Positions 39,086 to 46,198 of a DNA stretch of 46,198 nucleotides are shown here, one piece after another (positions within the stretch are counted from its first letter, which is position 1; every line of letters begins with the position of its first letter). Origin of the DNA: Actinomycetota bacterium (lineage in GTDB: Bacteria; Actinomycetota; Actinomycetes; Propionibacteriales; Propionibacteriaceae); assembly GCA_020161015.1 (NCBI GenBank), contig JAIUOT010000046.1:1-46198 (forward strand). Reading direction: 5' to 3'. Below the pieces are notes generated by a model. The model saw only the letters and a program-made list of their open reading frames with translations. It was not told where the DNA came from and ran no database searches. The translations under genes were made by a program, and so were the position numbers.

Positions 39086-41503
39086 CTACCCGGCGCGCAG
39101 CGCCTCCAGCACCTCGTCGAGGTCGTCGGGCTTCACCAGCACCTCGCGCGGCTTGGAACCCTCCGAGGGGCCCACCACTCCCCTGGTCTCGAGGATGTCC
39201 ATCAGGCGCCCGGCCTTGGCGAAGCCGACGCGCAGCTTGCGCTGGAGCATGGACGTCGAGCCGAGCTGGAGGTTCACCACCAGCTGGGCGGCCTCGAGCA
39301 CGAGTTCGAGGTCGTCGCCGATGTCCTCCGCGACCGCCCTCCCGGACTCGGCGGCGGCGGCCACGTCGTCGCGGTACTGCGGGCCGAGTTGCGCGGAGAC
39401 CTGCTTGACGACCGAGCGGATCTCGGCCTCGGTCACCCAGGCGCCCTGCACGCGCAGCGGCTTGGACTGGCCCATCGGGAGGAACAGCCCGTCGCCCTGC
39501 CCGACCAGCTTCTCCGCCCCGGGGGTGTCGAGGATCACCCGGGAGTCGGTCATCGAGCTCGTGGCGAAGGCGAGGCGGGACGGCACGTTGGCCTTGATCA
39601 GGCCGGTGACCACGTCGGTGGACGGGCGCTGCGTGGCGAGCACCAGGTGGATGCCGGCCGCGCGCGCGAGCTGCGTGATGCGCACGATCGAGTCCTCGAC
39701 GTCGCGCGGGGCCACCATCATCAGGTCGGCGAGCTCGTCCACGATCACCAGCAGGTAGGGGTAGGGCGCGAGCACGCGCTCCGAGCCCGGGGGCAGCTTC
39801 ACCTGGTCCGCGCGGACGGCCTTGTTGAAGTCGTCCACGTGGCGGAAGCCGAAGGCGGCCAGGTCGTCGTAGCGCGCGTCCATCTCGCGGACCACCCACT
39901 GCAGCGCCTCCGCGGCCTTCTTGGCGCTGGTGATGATCGGCGTCACCAGGTGCGGGATGCCCTCGTAGTGCGTGAGCTCCACCCGCTTGGGGTCGACCAG
40001 CAGCAGGCGCACCTCATCAGGGGTGGCACGCATCAGGATCGAGGTGATCATCGAGTTCACGAAGCTCGACTTGCCCGAGCCGGTCGCGCCCGCGACGAGC
40101 AGGTGCGGCATCTTCGCCATGTTGGCCACGACGTAGCCGCCCTCGACGTCCTTGCCCAGCCCCACCGTCATCGGGTGGTGGTCGTTGCGGGCCCGCGGAG
40201 AGCGCAGGACGTCGCCGAGGGAGACGATCTCCTTGTCCGCGTTGGGGATCTCGATGCCGATCGCGGACTTGCCCGGGATCGGGGAGAGGATGCGCACGTC
40301 GGCGGAGGCGACGGCGTAGGCGATGTTCTTCCCCAGCGCGGTGACCTTCTCGACCTTGACCGCGTTGCCGAGCTCGACCTCGTAGCGGGTGACGGTCGGG
40401 CCGCGGGTGTAGCCGGTCACGGTGGCGTCGATCTCGAACTGCCGCAGCACCTCGGTGAGGCTCTGCACCACCTGGTCGCTGGCCTGGCTGCGGGCCCGCG
40501 GGACGGTTCCCGGCTTGAGCAGGGCGGGATCGGGCAGCGTGTAGACCACGTCGCCCGAGATCGGGGGCTGTTCGGCCCGCAACGGGCCGGCCGACATCAC
40601 CGGCGCCTCCAGCGGGGGCTGGGATGCCTTGGCGGGCCTGGCCGGAGCCGGGGCGAGGTCGACGGTGAGCTCCGCGTCCGGGTCGGGCTCCGGCTCGTCC
40701 TCGACCAGGGGGGTGTCGTAGGCCTTGTGGGGCGCCCCGTACTCGATCTCGGGCTTCTCCGGACGCCGCAGGCGCTCCCGCAGGGCGTGCAGCCGGGCGC
40801 CGAGCTCACTCATCGGGATCCCTGCGATGACCAGGACGCCGAACACGGCCAGCACCACCAGGACGGGGACGGCCAGCCAGACCGTGAGGAGCTGGACGGT
40901 GAGCGAGGAGGAGATGTAGCCGATGAAGCCTCCGGCCTCGCGCACGAGCGCCGGCGGCGCGCCGCGGGTGGGCAGCCCCTTCGCGATCTGGATCAGGCCG
41001 AGCAGCCCGAACAACGCGGACGCCCAGCCCACCGCCTGGCGCCCGGCGGTGCCGTGGCGCTCGGGGTGGCGCAACGTCCGCCACGCCATGCCGAAGCACA
41101 GCACGGGGACGACGTAGGAGAACGACCCGAAGAGGGTCGCCACCGCGAGCTGCACCCAGTTGCCGGCAGAACCAGGGATGCCCACCCAGAACTCTCCGGC
41201 GACGAGGAGCCCCACGAGGATCAGGAACAACCCGGTGCCGTCGTGGCGGCGCTCGGGCTCGAGGTCACGGACGGCGGGTGCGACGGCGCGCGCCGACGAG
41301 CCCACCAGGGTGGCCAGACCGCGCCAGGTCGCGGCGATGCCACGGCCGATGGAGCCGAGCACGCGGCTCAGCCCTGAGGGCTGCGGCTTCTTGCGGGCCG
41401 AGCTGCGGGGCGGTGTCTTCTTGCTTCCGGTGCTTCGGGAGGCGCTAGGGCGCGGGGACGCGCTGCTGCGGCTCCGCGAAGGGGAAGACGCGCGGGTCGC
41501 CAT
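39086..41503 (-). CDS. ftsK: DNA translocase FtsK/SpoIIIE
   Basis: An 805-residue septal DNA pump that clears chromosome from the division site. Residues 1-60 are a Ser/Arg/Lys-rich basic tail. Four membrane segments follow ([72 protein letters not shown]). A Pro/Asp/Glu linker leads to the motor: [20 protein letters not shown] (Walker A) and [16 protein letters not shown] (Walker B). The C-terminal gamma winged helix is present ([20 protein letters not shown]). ATG 41503 with TACCCT 8 bases upstream. The 138-base start-side ORF extension is not needed. Confidence 0.96.
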   Translation of the reverse strand: MATRASSPSRSRSSASPRPSASRSTGSKKTPPRSSARKKPQPSGLSRVLGSIGRGIAATWRGLATLVGSSARAVAPAVRDLEPERRHDGTGLFLILVGLLVAGEFWVGIPGSAGNWVQLAVATLFGSFSYVVPVLCFGMAWRTLRHPERHGTAGRQAVGWASALFGLLGLIQIAKGLPTRGAPPALVREAGGFIGYISSSLTVQLLTVWLAVPVLVVLAVFGVLVIAGIPMSELGARLHALRERLRRPEKPEIEYGAPHKAYDTPLVEDEPEPDPDAELTVDLAPAPARPAKASQPPLEAPVMSAGPLRAEQPPISGDVVYTLPDPALLKPGTVPRARSQASDQVVQSLTEVLRQFEIDATVTGYTRGPTVTRYEVELGNAVKVEKVTALGKNIAYAVASADVRILSPIPGKSAIGIEIPNADKEIVSLGDVLRSPRARNDHHPMTVGLGKDVEGGYVVANMAKMPHLLVAGATGSGKSSFVNSMITSILMRATPDEVRLLLVDPKRVELTHYEGIPHLVTPIITSAKKAAEALQWVVREMDARYDDLAAFGFRHVDDFNKAVRADQVKLPPGSERVLAPYPYLLVIVDELADLMMVAPRDVEDSIVRITQLARAAGIHLVLATQRPSTDVVTGLIKANVPSRLAFATSSMTDSRVILDTPGAEKLVGQGDGLFLPMGQSKPLRVQGAWVTEAEIRSVVKQVSAQLGPQYRDDVAAAAESGRAVAEDIGDDLELVLEAAQLVVNLQLGSTSMLQRKLRVGFAKAGRLMDILETRGVVGPSEGSKPREVLVKPDDLDEVLEALRAG

Positions 41504-41510
41504 GAGTCGA

Positions 41511-41516
41511 AGGGTA
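41511..41516 (-). promoter_or_regulatory. -10 box (TACCCT) of ftsK
   Basis: TACCCT (41516 to 41511) ends 8 bases before ATG 41503, giving a leaderless or one-base-leader mRNA. Confidence 0.4.
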
Positions 41517-41594
41517 GGCGATCGGCCCGCCAAAGCCGCGTCCCCACGCCGGTCGGCCCCGGAAGCCGCGCGTGGGCTCCTGAGCGTGCCCTCC

Positions 41595-42575
41595 TCAGGA
41601 GAAGTGCTGCCAGCCGCCCGCGGGACCCTCCCAGGGGCTGCCGTCCACAAGCACCCGGGGCTCGCCGGGCACGACCCGCCCGATGACCCGCCAGCCCGGC
41701 GGCACCCGCCCGGCGTCGAAGGCGCCGACCAGCGCGTGGTCGTCGCCGCCGGTGAGCTGGAACACCAGCGGGTCGCCGCGCCCGATGGCGGCGGCGACGG
41801 CCTGCTGGGGCTCGGCGACCTCGAGGGTGGAGGTGTCGACGTCGAGCGTCACGCCCGAGGCTCGGGCCACGTGGCCGAGGTCGGCGATGAGCCCGTCGGA
41901 GATGTCGATGAGTGCGCTCGCGCCGGCCTCGGCGGCCACCCGTCCCTCGCCGTAGGGCACCTCGGGGACGCGGTGGGCGACGACGGCCGCCCGCGGCGAG
42001 CGGAACCCACGGGCGAGCACGGCCACGCCCGCCGCAGCCCAGCCCAGCCGTCCGGCCATCGCGAGCACCTGGCCCGGACGGGCACCGGCGCGGGTCAGCG
42101 GCGGGAGGCCGCCGAGGTCGGCCAGCACGGTCGCGGTGACCACCACCTGGGGGGCCGATGTGGTGTCTCCCCCGACGAGCCGGACGCCGGCCCGCTCGCA
42201 CTCCGCGCGGACGCCGCCGGCGAACTCCTCGACCCACGCCGCAGGGGTGGAGGCGGGAGCGGCCAGGCTGAGCACCAGGCCGACGGGGACGGCGCCCATC
42301 GCCTCGGCGTCGGCCACGCAGGCGGCCACAGCCTTGCGCCCCACGTCGGCGGCGCTCGACCAGTCCCTCCGGAAATGCACGTTCTCGACCATGGTGTCGG
42401 TGGACACCGCCAGGTCGCCGGCCAGGCGCAGCACCGCGCAGTCGTCGCCGACACCGAGCACCACCGGGCCGCCGGCACCCAGGCCGGCGGTCATGCGTCC
42501 GATCAGCGCGAACTCGCCGACGTCGCCCAGGGTCTCCCCCGCGGCGTCGCCCCTGCCGGGACCCGCAGCCGTCAC
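41595..42575 (-). CDS. thiL: Thiamine-monophosphate kinase
   Basis: A 326-residue ThiL that phosphorylates thiamine monophosphate to the active pyrophosphate. Signatures are [23 protein letters not shown] and [15 protein letters not shown] near the N-terminus. [20 protein letters not shown] and [17 protein letters not shown] lie in the AIRS-like C-terminal domain, followed by [10 protein letters not shown] where E. coli has GGEDYEL. GTG 42575 overlaps the ddl TGA (GTGA), so the two are translationally coupled. It ends 92 bases before ftsK's ATG, where I see nothing beyond ftsK's promoter. Confidence 0.93.
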   Translation of the reverse strand: MTAAGPGRGDAAGETLGDVGEFALIGRMTAGLGAGGPVVLGVGDDCAVLRLAGDLAVSTDTMVENVHFRRDWSSAADVGRKAVAACVADAEAMGAVPVGLVLSLAAPASTPAAWVEEFAGGVRAECERAGVRLVGGDTTSAPQVVVTATVLADLGGLPPLTRAGARPGQVLAMAGRLGWAAAGVAVLARGFRSPRAAVVAHRVPEVPYGEGRVAAEAGASALIDISDGLIADLGHVARASGVTLDVDTSTLEVAEPQQAVAAAIGRGDPLVFQLTGGDDHALVGAFDAGRVPPGWRVIGRVVPGEPRVLVDGSPWEGPAGGWQHFS

Positions 42576-43687
42576 CGCAGTCCCATGGGCCGGGCGAGCG
42601 CGAGGTCGACCAGGGTGGCGATCAGCGACGGGTAGTCCAGGCCCGTGGCCGCCCACACCATCGGGAACATCGAGGTGCGGGTGAACCCGGGCATGGTGTT
42701 GAGCTCGTTGACCCACGCGACGCCGTCGGCGTCCACGAACAGGTCGACGCGGGCCAGGCCCTCCACCGCCATCGCTGCGAACGTGCGGGCGGCGAGGTCC
42801 TGGATGTCGGCCAGCAGGGCGGGGTCGACGTCCGCCGGCACCTGGAGCGACACCTGGTCCTCGGGCAGGTACTTGGCGTCGAAGTCGTAGAAGGCGTCGG
42901 CGGTGTGCATCCGGATCTCGCCGGGCAGCGACACCCGCGGCGGACCGTCGAGGTCCTCGATCACGCCCAGCTCGATCTCGCGGGCGCCGACGAAGCCCTG
43001 CTCGACCACGACCTTGGGGTCGAAGCGCTGCGCCTCGACGATCGCCGCCTCGAGCAGGGCGGGATCGTCGACCCTGCCGATGCCGATGCTGGAGCCGCCC
43101 CGGGCCGGCTTGACGAACACCGGGAACGAGAGCGCTCCGGCGCGGGCGAGGCTGGCCGCGCGGTCGTCGCGCCACTGGGCCGGGGTGATCGCCTCCCACG
43201 GGCCGACGGGCAGGCCCGCGGCCGCCATCGCCCGCTTCATCAGGTCCTTGTCCATGCCGATCGCGCTGGCCGCGACGCCCGCGCCCACGTAGCGGATGCC
43301 CAGCATCTCGAACAGGCCCTGGATGGTGCCGTCCTCGCCCCACGGGCCGTGCAGCAGGGCGAACGCCACGTCGACGCCGGCCAGGTCGGCCAGGCGGTCG
43401 CCGTCCCGCGTGGCCACCTCGGGTCCGTCCTCGCCGCGCAGCAGGACGGCCTCCGGCCGGTCGGCCGGCACCCGCGGCAGGCGCCCGTCGACGACCTCGT
43501 AGGAGAGCAGTTCCGCGTGCGGGATGCGCACCCAGGCGCCGTCCGCGGTGATGCCGATGCCGACGACCTCGAACCGCTCCGGGTCGATCGCCCGGGCGAC
43601 GCCCCCGGCGGTGAGGCAGCTGATCTCGTGCTCGGTGCTGACGCCGCCGAACAGCAGTGCCACCCGGACTCTGGCCTGTCTGGTCAC
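42572..43687 (-). CDS. ddl: D-alanine-D-alanine ligase
   Basis: A 371-residue ATP-grasp ligase that joins two D-alanines for peptidoglycan. The N-terminal RVALLFGGVSTEHEISCLTA and ALLHGPWGEDGTIQGLFEML are family markers. MDKDLMKRAMAAAGLPVGP marks the ATP-grasp start, and FVKPARGGSSIGIGRV holds the ATP loop. The metal site is in RVDLFVDADGVAWVNELNTM with PGFTRTSMFP after it. GTG 43687, with a TAGGGT -10 box 7 bases upstream that overlaps the plsC stop. Thus ddl-thiL may be transcribed separately despite the 9-base gap to plsC. Confidence 0.96.
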   Translation of the reverse strand: MTRQARVRVALLFGGVSTEHEISCLTAGGVARAIDPERFEVVGIGITADGAWVRIPHAELLSYEVVDGRLPRVPADRPEAVLLRGEDGPEVATRDGDRLADLAGVDVAFALLHGPWGEDGTIQGLFEMLGIRYVGAGVAASAIGMDKDLMKRAMAAAGLPVGPWEAITPAQWRDDRAASLARAGALSFPVFVKPARGGSSIGIGRVDDPALLEAAIVEAQRFDPKVVVEQGFVGAREIELGVIEDLDGPPRVSLPGEIRMHTADAFYDFDAKYLPEDQVSLQVPADVDPALLADIQDLAARTFAAMAVEGLARVDLFVDADGVAWVNELNTMPGFTRTSMFPMVWAATGLDYPSLIATLVDLALARPMGLR

Positions 43688-43693
43688 CGTGTC

Positions 43694-43699
43694 ACCCTA
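43694..43699 (-). promoter_or_regulatory. -10 box (TAGGGT) of ddl, inside the end of plsC
   Basis: TAGGGT (43699 to 43694) begins with the plsC TAG stop codon. It ends 7 bases before the ddl GTG at 43687, and no ribosome site is seen. Confidence 0.5.
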
Positions 43700-44470
43700 G
43701 CGGGCTGCGCCCCGCGGGACCCTCCGGCCCACCCGGATGTCGTAGACGTCCGTGGGCGGCTCCTCGCCGCGGATCTGTGCTACCAGGCCGGTCACCGCGT
43801 TCATGATCCGGACGCCGGCCATGGCGGCGGCCTCTGCGTCCTCGCGGCCGAGGAGGTCGGAGAGGTCCACCGGCTCGCCCGTGCGGAACACCATCGTCCG
43901 CCGGGGACGGAACCTCGGCCACACCGGCTTCTTGCCGGGCATCACGAAGTTCGCCCCCCACTGCCCGACCGGGATCACCGGGCACCCGCTGGAGAGCGCC
44001 AGTCGCGCTGCCCCGGGACGGGCGGTCATCGGCCAGGTGTCGGGGTCGGCGGTGATCGTGCCCTCGGGGTAGATGACGATCAGCTCCCCGTCGTCGAGCG
44101 CCTGCCGGGCGTGGACGAGCGCGTCCTTGGCCCGCGCGGTGCCGCGCTCCACCGGGATCTGGCCGGTGGCCCGGGCGAGCGGGCCGATCACCGGCACCTT
44201 CCACAGGTCGGACTTGCCCAGCGCGCGCGGCCAGCGCCCGTGCCAGACCACGTAGTGGGCCAGCGCGGGCGGGTCGAAGTTGGAGATGTGGTTGCTGACC
44301 AGGATCACCCCGCCGGAGCGGGGCAGGTGCTCTGCGTCGTCCCAGTCGGTGTCCACCAGCCGGTTCAGCAGCCAGCCGGCGAACCGTGCCAGCCGCCGGT
44401 AGGTGGGCTGGACGGGCGTCGGGTTGGCGACCCGCAGCGGCAGGCGGGACCGGGCGGGCTCAGGCGTCAC
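43697..44470 (-). CDS. plsC: 1-acyl-sn-glycerol-3-phosphate acyltransferase (PlsC family)
   Basis: A 257-residue acyltransferase of phospholipid synthesis. The catalytic H-x4-D is NHISNFD (residues ~59-65). Motif II is IPVERGTA, motif III IVIYPEGTIT and motif IV VIPVGQWG. One hydrophobic N-terminal segment (RFAGWLLNRLV) may associate with the membrane. I chose GTG 44470; a GATGAT sequence ends 7 bases upstream. An upstream GTG/ATG would add about 20 residues without family support. It lies between leuCD and ddl. The gpsA gene often found between plsC and ddl in actinobacteria is absent. Confidence 0.9.
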   Translation of the reverse strand: MTPEPARSRLPLRVANPTPVQPTYRRLARFAGWLLNRLVDTDWDDAEHLPRSGGVILVSNHISNFDPPALAHYVVWHGRWPRALGKSDLWKVPVIGPLARATGQIPVERGTARAKDALVHARQALDDGELIVIYPEGTITADPDTWPMTARPGAARLALSSGCPVIPVGQWGANFVMPGKKPVWPRFRPRRTMVFRTGEPVDLSDLLGREDAEAAAMAGVRIMNAVTGLVAQIRGEEPPTDVYDIRVGRRVPRGAAR

Positions 44471-44496
44471 GCCCGGATCATCCCATGGAACACCGT

Positions 44497-45102
44497 TCAG
44501 CCGGCGGTCCTCGCCGGCAGCGTGCGGGGCAGCCACGACGGACGCTTCGCCTCGAAGGCGGAGATCAGGTCCTCGTGGGTGAGGGTCAGGCCGATGTCGT
44601 CCAGGCCCTCCAGCAGGCGGTGCCGGGTGTAGTCGTCGATGGTGAACTCGAAGACGTTGTCCGCGGCCTCGACGGTGCGGTGGCGCAGGTCGACGGTGAA
44701 GGTGATACCCGGCTCGCTCTCCGCGATCTCCCAGAGCTTCTCCACGACCTCCTGCGGCACCGTGGCGATGAGCAGGCCGGCCTTGCCGGAGTTGCTGCGG
44801 AAGATGTCGCCGAAGCGCGAGCCGATGACCACCCGGAAGCCGTAGTTCTGGAGGGCCCAGACCGCGTGCTCCCGCGAGGAGCCCGTGCCGAAGTCGGGAC
44901 CGGCGACGAGGATCGAACCTGGCGCGTACGCGGGCTGGTTGAGCACGAAGCCCTCGTCGTTGCGCCAGGCCGCGAACAGGCCGTCCTCGAAGCCGGTCCG
45001 GGTGACCCGCTTCAGGTAGACCGCAGGGATGATCTGGTCGGTGTCGACGTTGCTGCGCCGCAGCGGGACGGCGACGCCGGTGTGGGCGCTGAACTTGTCC
45101 AT
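44497..45102 (-). CDS. leuD: 3-isopropylmalate dehydratase small subunit
   Basis: A 201-residue LeuD, partner of LeuC in the isomerisation of 2- to 3-isopropylmalate in leucine synthesis. Hallmarks are [19 protein letters not shown] (residues 15-33), then [20 protein letters not shown] and [23 protein letters not shown] 45102 lies 13 bases after the leuC TAA. A strong AAGGAG overlaps that stop and GAGGA lies closer to the start. Confidence 0.97.
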   Translation of the reverse strand: MDKFSAHTGVAVPLRRSNVDTDQIIPAVYLKRVTRTGFEDGLFAAWRNDEGFVLNQPAYAPGSILVAGPDFGTGSSREHAVWALQNYGFRVVIGSRFGDIFRSNSGKAGLLIATVPQEVVEKLWEIAESEPGITFTVDLRHRTVEAADNVFEFTIDDYTRHRLLEGLDDIGLTLTHEDLISAFEAKRPSWLPRTLPARTAG

Positions 45103-45115
45103 GTCCTCGATCTCC

Positions 45116-46198
45116 TTACAGGTCGGCCGGCGAGCTCAGGGTGCCGCGGATCGCGGTGGCCGCGGCCACGGCGGGCGACACGAGGTGGGTACGACCGCCC
45201 TTGCCCTGGCGTCCCTCGAAGTTCCGGTTCGAGGTGGACGCCGAGCGCTCGCCGGGGGCGAGCTGGTCGGGGTTCATGCCCAGGCACATCGAGCAGCCGG
45301 CCTCGCGCCACTCGGCACCGGCGTCGGTGAAGACCTTGTCGAGGCCCTCGGACATCGCCTGCAGCCGGACCCGGGCGGAGCCGGGCACGACCAGCATGCG
45401 CAGCCCGTCGGCGATCCTGCGTCCCTTGATCACGGACGCGGCCAGGCGGAGGTCCTCGATCCGGCCGTTGGTGCAGGAGCCCAGGAAGACGGTGTCCACC
45501 CTGATGTCGCGCATCGGCGTGCCCGCCTCCAGGGCCATGTACTCCAGCGCGCGCTCTGCGGCCGCCTTGTCGACCGGGTCGGAGAAGTCCTCCGGCGCCG
45601 GCACCCGGCCGCCCAGCGGGACGCCCTGGCCGGGGTTGGTGCCCCAGGTGACGAACGGGGTGAGCTGGGTCGCGTCGATGTCGACCTCGCGGTCGAAGAC
45701 GGCGTCCTCGTCGGTGTAGAGGGTCCTCCAGTACGCCACGGCGGCGTCCCAGTCCTCCCCGGACGGGGCGTGCGGGCGTCCCTGGAGGTAGGAGAAGGTG
45801 GTCTCGTCCGGCGCCATCATGCCCGCCTTCGCACCCCACTCGATGCTCATGTTGCAGATGGTCATCCGGCCCTCCATGGAGAGGTTGCGGATGGTGTCGC
45901 CGCGGTACTCCACCACGTAGCCCTGGCCGCCGCCGGTGCCGACCTTCGCGATCAGGGTGAGCACGATGTCCTTGGCCGTGACGCCGTCGGGCAGCGCGCC
46001 GTTGACGTTGACGGCCATGGTCTTCGGCCGGGCCTGCGGCAGCGTCTGGGTGGCCAGTACGTGCTCCACCTCGGACGTGCCGATGCCGAACGCCAGCGCG
46101 CCGAAGGCGCCGTGGGTGGAGGTGTGGGAGTCGCCGCAGACCACGGTCAGGCCGGGCTGGGTCAGGCCGAGCTGCGGGCCGATGATGTGCACCACGCC
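45116..46198 (-). CDS. leuC: 3-isopropylmalate dehydratase large subunit, C-terminal part
   Basis: The gene runs off the right edge; 360 residues of about 470 are visible. It carries the aconitase-fold 4Fe-4S cluster: Cys in [10 protein letters not shown] and two Cys in [15 protein letters not shown]. Other family stretches are [20 protein letters not shown] and [20 protein letters not shown]. It forms the active enzyme with LeuD, encoded immediately downstream. The promoter and any leucine control lie outside the window. Confidence 0.97.
   Translation of the reverse strand, partial: GVVHIIGPQLGLTQPGLTVVCGDSHTSTHGAFGALAFGIGTSEVEHVLATQTLPQARPKTMAVNVNGALPDGVTAKDIVLTLIAKVGTGGGQGYVVEYRGDTIRNLSMEGRMTICNMSIEWGAKAGMMAPDETTFSYLQGRPHAPSGEDWDAAVAYWRTLYTDEDAVFDREVDIDATQLTPFVTWGTNPGQGVPLGGRVPAPEDFSDPVDKAAAERALEYMALEAGTPMRDIRVDTVFLGSCTNGRIEDLRLAASVIKGRRIADGLRMLVVPGSARVRLQAMSEGLDKVFTDAGAEWREAGCSMCLGMNPDQLAPGERSASTSNRNFEGRQGKGGRTHLVSPAVAAATAIRGTLSSPADL

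Noticed and set aside
1-46198. tRNA genes, CRISPR arrays, insertion sequences or a replication origin
   Set aside because: Reading both strands I found no cloverleaf-like tRNA, no spaced direct repeats, no transposase, and only one exact DnaA box, which is not enough for an origin.

Overview
This window is about 46 kb of very GC-rich DNA (roughly 70% G+C by eye) with densely packed genes, many GTG starts and an actinobacterial core-gene neighbourhood. Marker content points to the Actinomycetota and plausibly the Propionibacteriales, although genus cannot be settled from this sequence alone: HrdB-like RpoD next to SigB, ClgR-DUF3046-RecA-RecX, LexA near NrdR and an adenosylcobalamin-dependent ribonucleotide reductase. 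The order rpoD, sigB, PAC2, nrdR, a membrane SOS gene, lexA, hflX, dapF, miaA, miaB, recX/recA, clgR, pgsA, rimO, ftsK resembles the sigA-sigB-nrdR-lexA-recA-ftsK region of mycobacteria, with local insertions.

Layout. 1-7.2 kb: primary sigma factor (cut by the window edge), oligopeptidase B, SigB, a TesB/PAC2 pair, and a LysR regulator divergent from a 57-residue ORF. 7.3-15.8 kb: HrpA helicase, a flavin-fold/universal-stress pair, an AEC permease divergent from an acyltransferase-3 membrane protein, a DedA-like protein, a short hypothetical and a DUF1905 protein. 15.9-23.9 kb: nrdR-nrdJ, an SOS-controlled small membrane protein, an AbrB-type regulator coupled to a membrane-anchored rifampin-phosphotransferase/PEP-synthase-like enzyme, lexA and a DUF167 protein. 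23.9-30.9 kb: a secreted FG-GAP repeat protein, DinG-like helicase, hflX, dapF, miaA, and a lone MT0933-type antitoxin. 31-41.5 kb: miaB, rny, recX, recA, DUF3046, clgR, a CinA-domain protein, pgsA, rimO and ftsK. 41.6-46.2 kb: thiL, ddl, plsC, leuD and leuC (cut by the edge). No stretch longer than about 250 bases lacks a gene. I saw no tRNA, rRNA, CRISPR array, insertion sequence or transposase.

How it works together. The centre of the window is a DNA-damage and dNTP-supply region. LexA boxes sit before lexA, before recA and twice before the small membrane gene. recA also has a second promoter that matches the LexA-independent (PafBC/RecA-NDp type) motif known from mycobacteria. The nrdRJ promoter carries two phased NrdR-box-like palindromes and a DnaA box. 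Eleven genes start exactly 7 bases after a TANNNT-like -10 box, which predicts many leaderless mRNAs. The most unusual locus is the AbrB regulator plus membrane-anchored phosphotransferase-like enzyme, inserted between the two LexA-controlled genes that are usually neighbours in actinobacteria.
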